This document shows positions 27,364 to 35,578 of a DNA stretch of 64,000 nt, in pieces (position 1 is the stretch's first letter; every line of letters starts with the position of its first letter). This stretch comes from Klebsiella oxytoca NBRC 105695 (GTDB lineage Bacteria; Pseudomonadota; Gammaproteobacteria; Enterobacterales; Enterobacteriaceae): the NCBI RefSeq assembly GCF_001598695.1, contig NZ_BCZK01000001.1, positions 310,001-374,000 of the forward strand. Direction: 5' to 3'. The notes beneath the pieces were generated by a model, which was not told the origin of the DNA, searched no databases, and saw only the letters and a list, made by a program, of their open reading frames with translations. The position numbers and the translations under genes are program-made.

Positions 27364-27912
27364 ATGCAATTTAATATCCCTACGTTGCTTACTCTGTTTC
27401 GCGTCATTCTTATTCCATTCTTTGTACTGGCGTTTTATCTCCCGTTTAGCTGGGCTCCTTTTGCCTGCGCCCTGATTTTCTTCATCGCGGCGGTGACCGA
27501 CTGGTTTGATGGCTACCTGGCGCGTCGCTGGAATCAGAGCACTCGTTTCGGCGCTTTCCTTGATCCGGTTGCGGACAAAGTCATGGTGGCGATTGCGATG
27601 GTGCTGGTGGCCGAGCATTATCATACCTGGTGGGTAACGTTACCGGCCGCTACGATGATCGCGCGCGAAATCATCATCTCCGCGCTGCGCGAGTGGATGG
27701 CGGAACTGGGTAAGCGCAGCAGCGTAGCGGTATCATGGATTGGTAAAGTAAAAACCACGGCCCAGATGGCGGCGCTGGTGTGGATGCTGTGGCGGCCAAA
27801 TATCTGGGTTGAATGGGCGGGGATTGGGCTATTCCTCGTGGCGGCGGTGCTGACGCTGTGGTCGATGCTGCAATATCTGAACGCCGCGCGCGGGGATTTG
27901 CTTGATCAGTGA
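27364..27912 (+). CDS. pgsA: CDP-diacylglycerol-glycerol-3-phosphate 3-phosphatidyltransferase
   Basis: PgsA makes phosphatidylglycerophosphate, the committed step to phosphatidylglycerol and cardiolipin, in the inner membrane. The 182-residue product has several transmembrane helices and the CDP-alcohol transferase motif D-G-x2-A-R-x8-G-x3-D-x3-D, seen as [10 protein letters not shown] ... [10 protein letters not shown] near residues 42-70. It follows uvrC by 57 bases and precedes three tRNA genes, as in E. coli. Confidence 0.96.
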   Translation: MQFNIPTLLTLFRVILIPFFVLAFYLPFSWAPFACALIFFIAAVTDWFDGYLARRWNQSTRFGAFLDPVADKVMVAIAMVLVAEHYHTWWVTLPAATMIAREIIISALREWMAELGKRSSVAVSWIGKVKTTAQMAALVWMLWRPNIWVEWAGIGLFLVAAVLTLWSMLQYLNAARGDLLDQ

Positions 27913-28063
27913 TCGTTTCGGCGCAATTTTCAGCAAACAACACAAGGTTTTGAAAAATATCGTTGACTCATTGCGCCAGGTAAGTAGAATGCATCGCATC
28001 GAACGGCAGCACAGTCTGGCAGACGATAACAAAATCAACTAATTAGCAAATTAGCTTGATGAT

Positions 28064-28139
<76 letters not shown>

Positions 28140-28177
28140 GTTTAAGACATCGGCAGTTGCGGGTGTTAAAGCATTAA

Positions 28178-28251
28178 GGCGCGTTAGCAAAGCGGTTATG
28201 TAGCGGATTGCAAATCCGTCTAGTCCGGTTCGACTCCGGAACGCGCCTCCA
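28178..28251 (+). tRNA. cysT: tRNA-Cys (GCA)
   Basis: A 74-base cloverleaf with acceptor arm GGCGCGT/ACGCGCC, anticodon loop TTGCAAA and encoded CCA, 38 bases after the glycine tRNA. Confidence 0.97.
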
Positions 28252-28264
28252 ATTTCTATCCCGA

Positions 28265-28351
28265 GCCCGGATGGTGGAATCGGTAGACACAAGGGATTTA
28301 AAATCCCTCGGCGTTCGCGCTGTGCGGGTTCAAGTCCCGCTCCGGGTACCA
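28265..28351 (+). tRNA. leuZ: tRNA-Leu (UAA)
   Basis: An 87-base class II tRNA with a long variable arm. Acceptor arm GCCCGGA/TCCGGGT, anticodon loop containing TAA, encoded CCA. Confidence 0.97.
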
Positions 28352-28393
28352 TTGGGATAAAGCAGAATAATCAAAGCAATAAGCAGTGTCGTG

Positions 28394-28422
28394 AAACCAC
28401 CTACGGGTGGTTTTTTTGTTTT
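28394..28422 (+). terminator. Terminator of the tRNA operon
   Basis: AAACCACC, loop TACG, GGTGGTTT and a T-rich run form a strong intrinsic terminator downstream of leuZ. Confidence 0.9.
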
Positions 28423-28550
28423 TGTCCCTTACGAAAAACCGCTTCAGCGCTACCTCTCGATCGTCGGGTTCATTTTGTCATAGGACAAAATACTTTTCTG
28501 TTGCTATTATCTGCCAGCACTCAATCATTATCTCAATAAGTGGGGATGAA

Positions 28551-29438
28551 ATGTTCACTGGCCTCTGCGCTTTTCCTCTGACTCCGTTACATCCACATGG
28601 CGTTGATGAAACGGCATTTGCCCGAATTGTCACTCGTCTCGTCGAATCTGAGGTCGATTCCCTCGGCGTACTTGGCTCCACCGGAAGCTATGCCTGGCTT
28701 AGCCGTGAGCAGAGAATGCAGGTGGTGCGCCAGGCAAAATCGCATGCCGGACCCATTCCATTGATGGTCGGCATAGGGGCGCTGGGGACCGATCAGGTTC
28801 TCCGTCTGGCTGAAGACGCGCAGATGGCAGGCGCCAGCGCGCTGCTTCTGCCAGTAATGGCTTATCAACCCCTGACAGACGAGGAGATTTTGACTTTTTA
28901 CCAGACCGTCACCCAACAGGTCTCCGTCCCCGTCTGCGTTTACGACAATCCCGTTACCACGCATGTGACGACTTCGGATGAACTTAAAGGCGCGATCGCC
29001 GCGCTACCCGGGATCGCCTCAATTAAAATCCCCGGCCCCGCGAAAAATGAAACCGTCCGCCGGATTCAGAGCCTGCGGCGCCAGCTACCGGCAGGGGTGA
29101 GTATTGGCATTAGCGGGGACGCCTGCGCGGCCGATGGCCTGAATGCCGGCTGCGAAGTCTGGTATTCGGTGTGCGGCGGCCTTTTCCCGCAGGTCGCCAA
29201 AGAGTTAACCGCGGCGGCAGCGCGAGGGGACGCTGAGCAGGCGACGGCAATCAGCGCCAGGCTCGCGCCGCTGTGGATGTTATTCAGTAAATATGGTGGC
29301 AGTCTGCGAGTGACCGCCGCAGCGGCAAGTATCCTCGGGCTGTGCGGGGAGGATTGCTTACCGCGACCGCTGCTCCCGCTTTCGTCGGATGCCTTTAGCG
29401 AAATTGCGGAAACACTTCGCACGCTGAAGCTCCTGTAG
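28551..29438 (+). CDS. Dihydrodipicolinate synthase-family (DapA/NAL-like) lyase
   Basis: The 295-residue product is a class I aldolase of the DHDPS/N-acetylneuraminate lyase family. The Schiff-base lysine is Lys159 (IASIKIPG), the catalytic Tyr is Tyr131 (VCVYDNP) and a GSTGSYAWLS loop (residues 42-51) stands in for the usual GTTGE carboxylate-binding motif. Such enzymes make or cleave bonds to pyruvate or related 2-keto acids; this one is not the biosynthetic DapA by sequence. GGGGA precedes the ATG at 28551. It lies between leuZ and yecA, a position without a gene in E. coli K-12, so it looks like a lineage-specific insertion. The substrate is unknown. Confidence 0.82.
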   Translation: MFTGLCAFPLTPLHPHGVDETAFARIVTRLVESEVDSLGVLGSTGSYAWLSREQRMQVVRQAKSHAGPIPLMVGIGALGTDQVLRLAEDAQMAGASALLLPVMAYQPLTDEEILTFYQTVTQQVSVPVCVYDNPVTTHVTTSDELKGAIAALPGIASIKIPGPAKNETVRRIQSLRRQLPAGVSIGISGDACAADGLNAGCEVWYSVCGGLFPQVAKELTAAAARGDAEQATAISARLAPLWMLFSKYGGSLRVTAAAASILGLCGEDCLPRPLLPLSSDAFSEIAETLRTLKLL

Positions 29439-29504
29439 CCGGGTAGTTTTCTTTCGCTATTTCCGCTACTGTAAGCGCCATTTTTTACGACGATGAGCCT
29501 GTTT

Positions 29505-30173
29505 ATGAAAACTGGACCCCTGAACGAAAGCGAAGTGGAATGGCTGGATGATATCCTGTCGAAATACGCGGTAGAAGGCACCATCATGGATGTTGCTGAA
29601 CTGGATGGCCTACTGACGGCCATACTCTCCGGGCCGACCGAGATTGAGCCCGCGCAGTGGCTGATTGCTATCTGGGGCGGAGCGGATAATGTGCCGCGCT
29701 GGGCCAACGATCGCGAGCGAGACCGTTTCGTCAACCTGACGCTGCAGCATATGAGCGATATTGCCGAGCGTTTAAGCGACTATCCCGATCAGTTCGAACC
29801 GATGTTCGGCAGCCGGGAAGAGGAGGGGCAGGAGCTCACCATTGTTGAGGAGTGGTGCTTTGGCTATATGCGCGGCGTGGGATTAAGCGACTGGTCAGGT
29901 CTGCCTGCCGAGCTGCAGGCAGAGCTGGACGCCATCGCTCTGCACGGTACCGAAGAGCGCTTCGAGGCGCTGGATGAACTATCCGCGGAAGAGTTTATCG
30001 CCAGCGTTGAGCGAATTCGTCCTGCGGCCCTGGCGCTTTACAACTACTGGACTGAGCACGCTCAGCCCGCACAAGTTCAGCAGCCCATCAGGAATGAGAG
30101 CAAGGTTGGGCGCAACGATCCTTGCCCGTGCGGCAGCGGTAAGAAATATAAGCAGTGCTGTTTAACGAAATAA
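29505..30173 (+). CDS. yecA: UPF0149-family SEC-C motif protein YecA
   Basis: The 222-residue product matches E. coli YecA. It has an N-terminal UPF0149 helical domain ([27 protein letters not shown]) and a C-terminal SEC-C zinc-binding motif ([18 protein letters not shown]). E. coli YecA binds ribosomes and zinc and is related to SecA's C-terminal tail; its exact job is uncertain. The ATG at 29505 is used because it reproduces the E. coli start MKTGPLNES; an ATG 12 bases earlier is possible. It converges on tyrP with a shared terminator. Confidence 0.93.
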   Translation: MKTGPLNESEVEWLDDILSKYAVEGTIMDVAELDGLLTAILSGPTEIEPAQWLIAIWGGADNVPRWANDRERDRFVNLTLQHMSDIAERLSDYPDQFEPMFGSREEEGQELTIVEEWCFGYMRGVGLSDWSGLPAELQAELDAIALHGTEERFEALDELSAEEFIASVERIRPAALALYNYWTEHAQPAQVQQPIRNESKVGRNDPCPCGSGKKYKQCCLTK

Positions 30174-30178
30174 CATCA

Positions 30179-30201
30179 GGGGCCGAATTGGCCCCTTTTT
30201 T
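30179..30201 (+). terminator. Terminator between yecA and tyrP
   Basis: GGGGCC, loop GAATT, GGCCCC then six T; the T-run overlaps the tyrP stop codon. Confidence 0.88.
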
Positions 30202-31411
30202 ATCCCACCGCCGGCAGTAATCCTGCGACTATCGCAAACTGAATCACTACGATAGCGATCCCGCAGAGCAGGACAAGCCACAGCGCCGCTGAACCGCCTG
30301 CGACCCGCCACGGGGCATCAGGGTGCTGTTGGCGGCTCTTCATTACCAGCAGCGAAGGCAGCATGAGCGCGAGCACGGCAAGCGCAACGCCCGCATAGCC
30401 TAACGCCATCACGAAGCCACGCGGATAAAATAGCGCGAAGGCCAGCGGAGGCAAAAAGGTAATCAGGCCGCTCTGTAGCCGTCCACCGGCGCTGTTCTGG
30501 CGTTGAAACAGATCGGCCAGATAGTCGAACAACCCAAGCGCCACGCCGAGAAATGATGTCGCCAGCGCCAGGTCGGCGAACAGATGGACCGCCAGCTCAA
30601 CGTGCGACGATGCCACCACTTCACGGATGGCCTCCAGCAGGCCATTGAGCCCGGCATTTTGCGCCAGCAGCGCGGTAAACGCAGGAGAGTCAATGCTGCC
30701 CAGCGTCGCCAGCTGCCAGAAAATATAGGCGACCAGAGGAATAAAGCTTCCGATGATAAATACCCGGCGCAGCTTGCGAATATCGCCGCCCAGGTAGCTC
30801 ACAATACTGGGTATGCTGCCGTGAAAACCAAAGGAAGTAAAAATCACCGGAATGGCCGACAGCGCCAGCCCCTGCTGTAGCGGCAGAGTCAGCAGGTTTA
30901 TCTGGTGAATGTGCGGCAGCAGAAGCGCGAGCATGATGGCGAGGAAAATAATCTTTGCGCTGAATAAAAAGCGGTTAAAAAGATCGACCAGCGAAGTCCC
31001 GATGCAGACGACCGTCCCACCGATAGCGGTAAAGATCAGAACGCCTGCCGCAGGAGGCAGCGTCCAGTCCAGCCACTGATTGAGGCTTGAGGCCAGCAGT
31101 TCGCCGGCGCCGCTGATATAGGCTGCCGTGAGCGCGTAAAGCAGAAACAGCATGCAAAAGCCGGTTGCCCATTGCCCGTATCGGCCCAGATAGCGTGCCG
31201 CCAGCGAACCCAGACCCATGTCGGCCGGCACGTGCTGATAGACTTCCAGCAGCAGCAAAGCGGTATAACACATTAGCGCCCAAAGCGTTATCAGCAAAGC
31301 TAACGTCACGCCGAAACCTACGCCCGCCGATGCCAATGGCATGGCTAACATCCCTGCGCCGATGGTGGTGCCGGCGACGATTAAAATACTACCCAGAGTG
31401 CGGTTCTTCAC
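30200..31411 (-). CDS. tyrP: Tyrosine-specific transporter TyrP
   Basis: TyrP is a proton-driven tyrosine importer of the aromatic amino-acid (ArAAP) family in the inner membrane. The product has about eleven transmembrane helices and begins [23 protein letters not shown]. Starting at GTG 31411 gives 403 residues, the length of E. coli TyrP; an in-frame GTG 9 bases upstream is a possible alternative. The promoter carries two TyrR boxes in the arrangement known from E. coli tyrP, so repression with tyrosine and activation with phenylalanine are expected. It is divergent from yecH. Confidence 0.95.
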   Translation of the reverse strand: MKNRTLGSILIVAGTTIGAGMLAMPLASAGVGFGVTLALLITLWALMCYTALLLLEVYQHVPADMGLGSLAARYLGRYGQWATGFCMLFLLYALTAAYISGAGELLASSLNQWLDWTLPPAAGVLIFTAIGGTVVCIGTSLVDLFNRFLFSAKIIFLAIMLALLLPHIHQINLLTLPLQQGLALSAIPVIFTSFGFHGSIPSIVSYLGGDIRKLRRVFIIGSFIPLVAYIFWQLATLGSIDSPAFTALLAQNAGLNGLLEAIREVVASSHVELAVHLFADLALATSFLGVALGLFDYLADLFQRQNSAGGRLQSGLITFLPPLAFALFYPRGFVMALGYAGVALAVLALMLPSLLVMKSRQQHPDAPWRVAGGSAALWLVLLCGIAIVVIQFAIVAGLLPAVG

Positions 31412-31456
31412 GCTTTTCACTATCCATTACGGCATTCACAATTCATTATGCCGCGC

Positions 31457-31485
31457 AGAGTATGTGAAATCAGTCGCTTCGTCAA
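31457..31485 (-). promoter_or_regulatory. tyrP promoter
   Basis: On the minus strand TTGACG (31485-31480) and TACTCT (31462-31457) are 17 bases apart, 46 bases before the tyrP start codon. The -35 hexamer is inside the weak TyrR box. Confidence 0.7.
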
Positions 31486-31497
31486 ATGAGGGTTACA
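31480..31497 (-). promoter_or_regulatory. Weak TyrR box overlapping the tyrP -35
   Basis: On the minus strand TGTAAC-N6-TTGACG departs from the TyrR consensus TGTAAA-N6-TTTACA mainly in the second half. Overlap with the -35 fits repression when TyrR binds with tyrosine. Confidence 0.65.
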
Positions 31498-31502
31498 GGC
31501 GT

Positions 31503-31520
31503 TGTAATGAGAACTTTACA
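31503..31520 (-). promoter_or_regulatory. Strong TyrR box upstream of tyrP
   Basis: TGTAAA-N6-ATTACA on the minus strand matches 11 of 12 fixed consensus positions. Its centre is 23 bases from that of the weak box, the spacing found at E. coli tyrP. Confidence 0.8.
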
Positions 31521-31605
31521 GTAGCAGAGGTTTGCTTCAAAGCTGCGCTGGCGCAAGAATTCGCCGCCCGGGCTGGTATATTCTGCGGACTTTACGGGAG
31601 AGAAT

Positions 31606-31845
31606 ATGCCATCGATTCATGGTCACGAAGTGCTGCAAATGATGATCGCCTCAGGCGAAACTTACACCGTGGCGACGCTTGAAGCGGCCATCGTCGCGCG
31701 TTTCGGTAAAGAAGCCCGATTCCACACCTGCTCGGCGGAAAATCTGAGTGCGGCGGAACTGGTGGCGTTTTTGCAGAAAAAAGGCAAGTTTATTGTCGCT
31801 GAAGAAGGGTTTAATACGCACGAAAGTAAAATTTGCCGCCATTAA
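31606..31845 (+). CDS. yecH: DUF2492-type small protein YecH
   Basis: The 79-residue product matches E. coli YecH (SIHGHEVLQMM at the start, ARFHTCSAE, SKICRH at the end). The metal-coordinating-looking residues His5, His7, Cys42 and Cys77 are kept, so metal binding is plausible but unproven. GGGAGA lies 7 bases before the ATG. It is divergent from tyrP and convergent with ftnA. Confidence 0.9.
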   Translation: MPSIHGHEVLQMMIASGETYTVATLEAAIVARFGKEARFHTCSAENLSAAELVAFLQKKGKFIVAEEGFNTHESKICRH

Positions 31846-31847
31846 TA

Positions 31848-31876
31848 CGGCAGCGGGCGCTGGAGCCTCGCTGCCG
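31848..31876. terminator. Hairpin between convergent yecH and ftnA
   Basis: CGGCAGCG and CGCTGCCG pair around a 13-base loop and are followed by an AT-rich stretch on the + strand. Probably a terminator for yecH. Confidence 0.6.
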
Positions 31877-31882
31877 GCCTAA

Positions 31883-32380
31883 TTAATTTTGCGTGTCGAG
31901 CGTTGCTAGCTCTTTATCAATAAAGTACAGACCTTCGCCGCTTTTACCTGCGAGGGTTAATTTATCAATAACCGATTTAAACAGCTTCTCTTCTTCGTGC
32001 TGTTCAGCAACGTACCACTGCAGGAAATTAAACGTCGGATAATCCTGACTGGTCATTGCCGCATGTGCCAGTTCATTAATTTTTTGCGTAATTAACTGTT
32101 CATGTTCGTAGGTCGCACGGAATAGCTCGTCAAGAGAGGCATACTCAGCAAACGGCGACGCGATAGCCGTGATGCAGGGCAGACTACCGGTATCGGTCAG
32201 GTAATCGAAAAGGCGCTGCATATGGGTCATCTCTTCCTGCGCGTGGCGACGAAGAAACGCCGCCGCGCCTTCAAAGCTGTGGTAACTACACCAGGCGCTC
32301 ATTTGCTGATAAAGCAGAGAGGAATAAAGTTCAAGATTCATCTGCGCATTAAGCTTATCGATCATTTCAGTTTTTAGCAT
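31883..32380 (-). CDS. ftnA: Ferritin FtnA
   Basis: FtnA is the main iron-storage ferritin, a 24-subunit shell that oxidises Fe(II) and stores Fe(III). The 165-residue product keeps the di-iron ferroxidase ligands Glu17, Glu50, His53 (AQEEMTHM), Glu94 and the third-site residues near Glu49, Glu126 and Glu129/130 (AEQHEEE). In E. coli it is induced under iron sufficiency through Fur. A possible Fur-like AATAATGAGAAT stretch lies about 130 bases upstream but is too weak to call. Confidence 0.95.
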   Translation of the reverse strand: MLKTEMIDKLNAQMNLELYSSLLYQQMSAWCSYHSFEGAAAFLRRHAQEEMTHMQRLFDYLTDTGSLPCITAIASPFAEYASLDELFRATYEHEQLITQKINELAHAAMTSQDYPTFNFLQWYVAEQHEEEKLFKSVIDKLTLAGKSGEGLYFIDKELATLDTQN

Positions 32381-32799
32381 CTGGCTGCTCCGGGAAAAAA
32401 GAAATAAGTTTTAGTGCGCACACTATAATTTGTTATTAATTTATTTGCAAAAAGTAAATTAATAAATTCATTTATTAATAATGCTAATGGGAATAACACG
32501 CATTGGCACTTTTAAAATAATGAGAATGGTTTTAATTCCTTATTTCGTTCACTTCGCCGTTGGGCCAAATTTCGCCGTGTTAATCCGATCCCCCGCACAC
32601 AGACCTGGCCTGAGATGACGCGACTTGCCTCAGGATGAGGCGGCGTCCTGGCAGGACGGAAGGCAAAAGTGTGAGGCGAGATGCAATTTATAAAACAACT
32701 TTTCATAAAATTTGAAAGTATGTTCGTAAGGTAGTATTGTCATAGCAACGCTAACGAACTATCGCGGGAAAACCCGCACAGCATTCAGGAGAGTAAAGC
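32381..32799. other. Intergenic region with two compact adjacent hairpins
   Basis: This 419-base gap between ftnA and the isomerase gene has an AT-rich left half (ftnA promoter) and a GC-rich block at about 32580-32690. That block contains GCCTCA-GGA-TGAGGC (32627-32641) and CGTCCT-GGC-AGGACG (32644-32658), two 6-base stems with 3-base loops. A further small hairpin, GCGGG-AAAA-CCCGC, lies at 32764-32777 just before the isomerase gene. No coding frame is supported. It may be a leader RNA or a small RNA. Confidence 0.45.
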
Positions 32800-33438
32800 A
32801 TGAAAATCGCACTGATGATGGAAAACAGCCAGGCGAACAAAAACGCCATCATCCTCAATGAATTAAACGCCGTTGCTGACGAGAAGGGCTTCCCGGTTTA
32901 CAACGTCGGGATGAGCGATGAAAACGACCATCACCTGACCTATATCCATCTGGGCATTATGGCCAGCATCCTGCTGAATTCGAAGGCGGTCGACTTTGTG
33001 GTTACCGGCTGCGGCACTGGTCAGGGCGCGCTAATGTCGTTAAATATTCATCCGGGCGTAGTTTGTGGCTACTGCATCGACCCTGCGGACGCCTTCCTGT
33101 TTGCGCAGATCAATAACGGTAACGCGCTGTCTCTGCCGTTTGCGAAAGGATTTGGCTGGGGTGCAGAGCTGAACGTACGCTTTATCTTTGAAAAAGCCTT
33201 CACCGGCCGCAAAGGCGAAGGCTATCCGCCGGAGCGTAAAGAGCCTCAGGTGCGTAACGCCGGCATCCTGAACGCGGTCAAAGCCGCGGTGGTTAAGGAA
33301 AACTATCTGGATACGCTGCGTGCGATCGATCCGGAGCTGGTGAAAACTGCCGTTTCCGGCCCTCGCTTCCAGCAGTGTTTCTTTGAGAACTGCCAGGATA
33401 AAGAGATCGAAGCGTTCGTTCGCCAGATCATCGGTTAA
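32800..33438 (+). CDS. RpiB/LacA/LacB-family sugar-phosphate isomerase
   Basis: The 212-residue product belongs to the RpiB/LacAB family, which interconverts aldose and ketose phosphates (ribose-5-P/ribulose-5-P, galactose-6-P/tagatose-6-P, or erythrose/erythrulose phosphates). The active-site Cys is in VVTGCGTGQG (about residues 66-75), followed by a family GYCIDPADAFLFAQINNGNAL stretch. It is longer than RpiB (about 150) because of a C-terminal extension. AGGAG lies about 7 bases before the ATG. It stands alone between ftnA and an MFS gene, so the pathway is not indicated. The E. coli gene at this place (yecR) is absent. Confidence 0.82.
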   Translation: MKIALMMENSQANKNAIILNELNAVADEKGFPVYNVGMSDENDHHLTYIHLGIMASILLNSKAVDFVVTGCGTGQGALMSLNIHPGVVCGYCIDPADAFLFAQINNGNALSLPFAKGFGWGAELNVRFIFEKAFTGRKGEGYPPERKEPQVRNAGILNAVKAAVVKENYLDTLRAIDPELVKTAVSGPRFQQCFFENCQDKEIEAFVRQIIG

Positions 33439-33458
33439 TCGATTAACACATCCTATGC

Positions 33459-33483
33459 AAGGCCAGCGCTGCTGGCCTTTTCT
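33459..33483 (+). terminator. Terminator of the isomerase gene
   Basis: AAGGCCAGC, loop GCT, GCTGGCCTT and T-rich tail. Confidence 0.85.
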
Positions 33484-33487
33484 TTAT

Positions 33488-34909
33488 CTATTTCTTTTTG
33501 TTCGACACGCTGCTACCCGCATCTTTTGTCAGATGCAGAGTATCAATCATGCCGACCAGGCAAATCAGCGCAATAAAGATAAACGACAGGCGGAAGCTGA
33601 TGCCCGGAAGGTGAGAAAGGGTAAGCCATTCGCTGAACTCTTCCCCAATACGAATACCTATCGCTCCAAGCGTTATCCCAAGTCCAACGGCCAGCTGGGA
33701 TGCGGTGCTGAACAGCGTATTGGCATAGCTCATTTGTCCGGAAGGAACATCGGCAAAAGCGAGGGTGCTGATGCCGGTAAATTGAATCGATCGGAAGACC
33801 CCGCCGAGATAGAGAATTACAAAGATGAGCCAAACCGGCGTATGCGGGGTTAAAAAAGCGCAGGCCAGCAGCGATAATACGTTTAATGCGCCATTGATCA
33901 GCAGCAGACGGCGAAAACCCAGCCAGCGAATCAGCGGCGTTGTAAGGGGCTTGATGGTGAAGTTGCCGACGAACACCGCCAGCACCAGCAGCCCCGAGTG
34001 GAAGGGATCCATGCCGAAGCCGACCTGAAAAAGCAGCGGCAGCAGAAACGGAACGGCGCTGATGGAGGAGCGGAACAGCGAACCGCCGTACATGGTGACC
34101 CTGAAGGTGGGGATCTCCAGCGCATCAAGGCGCACCATCGGCCATTCAGCGCGGCGGAAGTGCCGTAACGAGAAAAGCATGCAGCCCAGGCCTAACGCCA
34201 GCAGCGCCAGGGTCTGCCAGCCCAGAGGCTGACGATCGCCGAGAAGCTCCATGGCGGCAACCAGGCTAACCATCGCCACCGAGGTCGCAAGAAAACCGGA
34301 AAGATCGAACGGGCGGCGCTCTTCTTCCCGAATATCCGGGATGATGCGCAGCGCCAGGGCAATCGCCACAAGCCCAAGCGGCACGTTAATAAAGAAGATC
34401 CAGTGCCAGCTGGCGTAGCTGGTGATAAATCCGCCCAACGGTGGGCCAATAATAGGCGCCACCAGCGCCGGCCAGGTCAGAGTGGCAATCGCTTTAATCA
34501 GCTGATGCTTCGGTGTGGTGCGCAACACCGCCAGGCGGCCCACGGGCACCATCAGCGCGCCGCCAATTCCCTGAAGAATACGCATGGCGACAAACACATC
34601 GACATTGGTCGACAACCCGCAAAACACCGAGGCGAGGGTAAAAATCGCCAGCGCCAGGCTAAAGATTTTCCGCGCGCCGAAGCGATCGGCGATCCAGCCG
34701 CTGGCGGGTATCAGCACCGCAAGGGTAATAAGGTAGGCGCTAATTCCAATGTTGAGATCCACTGCCGTTACGCCGAAGTCTTTCGCCATGTCGGGCAGGG
34801 CGGTGGCGATGACTGTGCCGTCGAGGAACTCCATAAAAAACGCGCCAGCCACCAGCAGAGCAGGTGCTGAAAAAGAGCGGTCGTCCCTGGAAGAGATGTT
34901 TGTACTCAT
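33488..34909 (-). CDS. DHA2-family MFS multidrug exporter (MdtD-like)
   Basis: The product of about 473 residues is a 14-helix major-facilitator drug:proton antiporter. It resembles E. coli MdtD in MVPVGRLAVLRTTP and SWHWIFFINVPLG and has the DHA2 first-helix motif FMEFLDGTVIATALPDMA. The start at 34909 (MSTNISSRDD) is chosen as the point where similarity begins. An in-frame GTG at 34948 would add 13 residues, and neither has a strong ribosome binding site. The gene is monocistronic, convergent with the isomerase gene and divergent from azuC. The exported compounds cannot be predicted. Confidence 0.82.
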   Translation of the reverse strand: MSTNISSRDDRSFSAPALLVAGAFFMEFLDGTVIATALPDMAKDFGVTAVDLNIGISAYLITLAVLIPASGWIADRFGARKIFSLALAIFTLASVFCGLSTNVDVFVAMRILQGIGGALMVPVGRLAVLRTTPKHQLIKAIATLTWPALVAPIIGPPLGGFITSYASWHWIFFINVPLGLVAIALALRIIPDIREEERRPFDLSGFLATSVAMVSLVAAMELLGDRQPLGWQTLALLALGLGCMLFSLRHFRRAEWPMVRLDALEIPTFRVTMYGGSLFRSSISAVPFLLPLLFQVGFGMDPFHSGLLVLAVFVGNFTIKPLTTPLIRWLGFRRLLLINGALNVLSLLACAFLTPHTPVWLIFVILYLGGVFRSIQFTGISTLAFADVPSGQMSYANTLFSTASQLAVGLGITLGAIGIRIGEEFSEWLTLSHLPGISFRLSFIFIALICLVGMIDTLHLTKDAGSSVSNKKK

Positions 34910-35052
34910 CGTTGTATCACTGCCATTGCTAAGCGATCCCGGATTCACCTGGAGCCCGCGGCTCTTAACTATCCGAAATAACTCACTCTTGTTGAATGTT
35001 TAAATTTATTTTGTAAATAAAACGTGATTTATCGCACGTTGAGATTGATTTT

Positions 35053-35068
35053 TGTGATGCAAGTCATA
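35053..35068. promoter_or_regulatory. Predicted CRP site in the azuC promoter
   Basis: TGTGA-TGCAAG-TCATA matches the CRP consensus (TGTGA-N6-TCACA) at 9 of 10 fixed positions. It lies between a possible -35 (TTGATT, 35045-35050) and -10 (TATTAT, 35067-35072), a place where cAMP-CRP would repress. Confidence 0.65.
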
Positions 35069-35078
35069 TTATAGCCGT

Positions 35079-35230
35079 GTAGATATTAACACCTGCATAA
35101 CAAAAATGGAGCCAACCATGAAACTGCGCAAAATTCTGAAGAGCATGTTCGAAAACTACTGCAAAACCTTTAAAGACGTACCGCCTGGCGCTATGTTCTG
35201 ATAAAAAAACCTGCTGCGGCAGGTTTTTTT
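35079..35230 (+). ncRNA. azuCR: AzuCR dual-function RNA (IsrB)
   Basis: The transcript is inferred to run from about 35079 to the terminator (AAACCTGC, loop TGCG, GCAGGTTT and T-run, 35207-35230). In E. coli this RNA both encodes AzuC and base-pairs with target mRNAs. The 5' end here is estimated from the promoter hexamers, so it may be off by several bases. Confidence 0.7.
35118..35201 (+). CDS. azuC: Micro-protein AzuC
   Basis: A 27-codon frame with GGAG 6 bases before its ATG encodes MKLRKILKSMFENYCKTF followed by KDVPPGAMF. This is E. coli AzuC (28 residues) with one or two substitutions and without the final Arg. AzuC is an amphipathic membrane-associated micro-protein; in E. coli it binds the glycerol-3-phosphate dehydrogenase GlpD. 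It has its own promoter and terminator, between an MFS gene and yecJ. Confidence 0.93.
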   Translation: MKLRKILKSMFENYCKTFKDVPPGAMF

Positions 35231-35280
35231 ATATCCGAGGAATTAGGGTACTATTACGCTCCTGAAAAAAGGAGTGAAAA

Positions 35281-35532
35281 ATGTCTCAACATCTTACCGA
35301 ACACGACGAACTGGTCTCTGACGTTGTTGCCTGCCAGTTAGTTATCAAGCAGATCCTCGACGTCATCGATATCATCGCCCCTGTCGAGGTGCGCGAAAAA
35401 ATGACTACCCAGCTGAAAGCCATCGATTTTGCCAGCCACCCGGCCTCGGCTGACCCGGTGACGCTGCGGGCGGTACAAAAAGCCATCGCGCTGATTGAGC
35501 TGAAATTCACCCCGCAGGAAGAAGCGCACTAG
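35281..35532 (+). CDS. yecJ: DUF2766-family protein YecJ
   Basis: The 83-residue product matches E. coli YecJ ([25 protein letters not shown] core and [17 protein letters not shown] C terminus). It looks helical and soluble; the function is unknown. AAAGGAG precedes the ATG. It is the conserved neighbour of azuC and ftnB in E. coli; here a GPH-family transporter gene is inserted before ftnB. Confidence 0.92.
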   Translation: MSQHLTEHDELVSDVVACQLVIKQILDVIDIIAPVEVREKMTTQLKAIDFASHPASADPVTLRAVQKAIALIELKFTPQEEAH

Positions 35533-35578
35533 CGGCGTGAGCCCCGCCATCAACGTGATAGCGGGGCGTTATTGCTGA

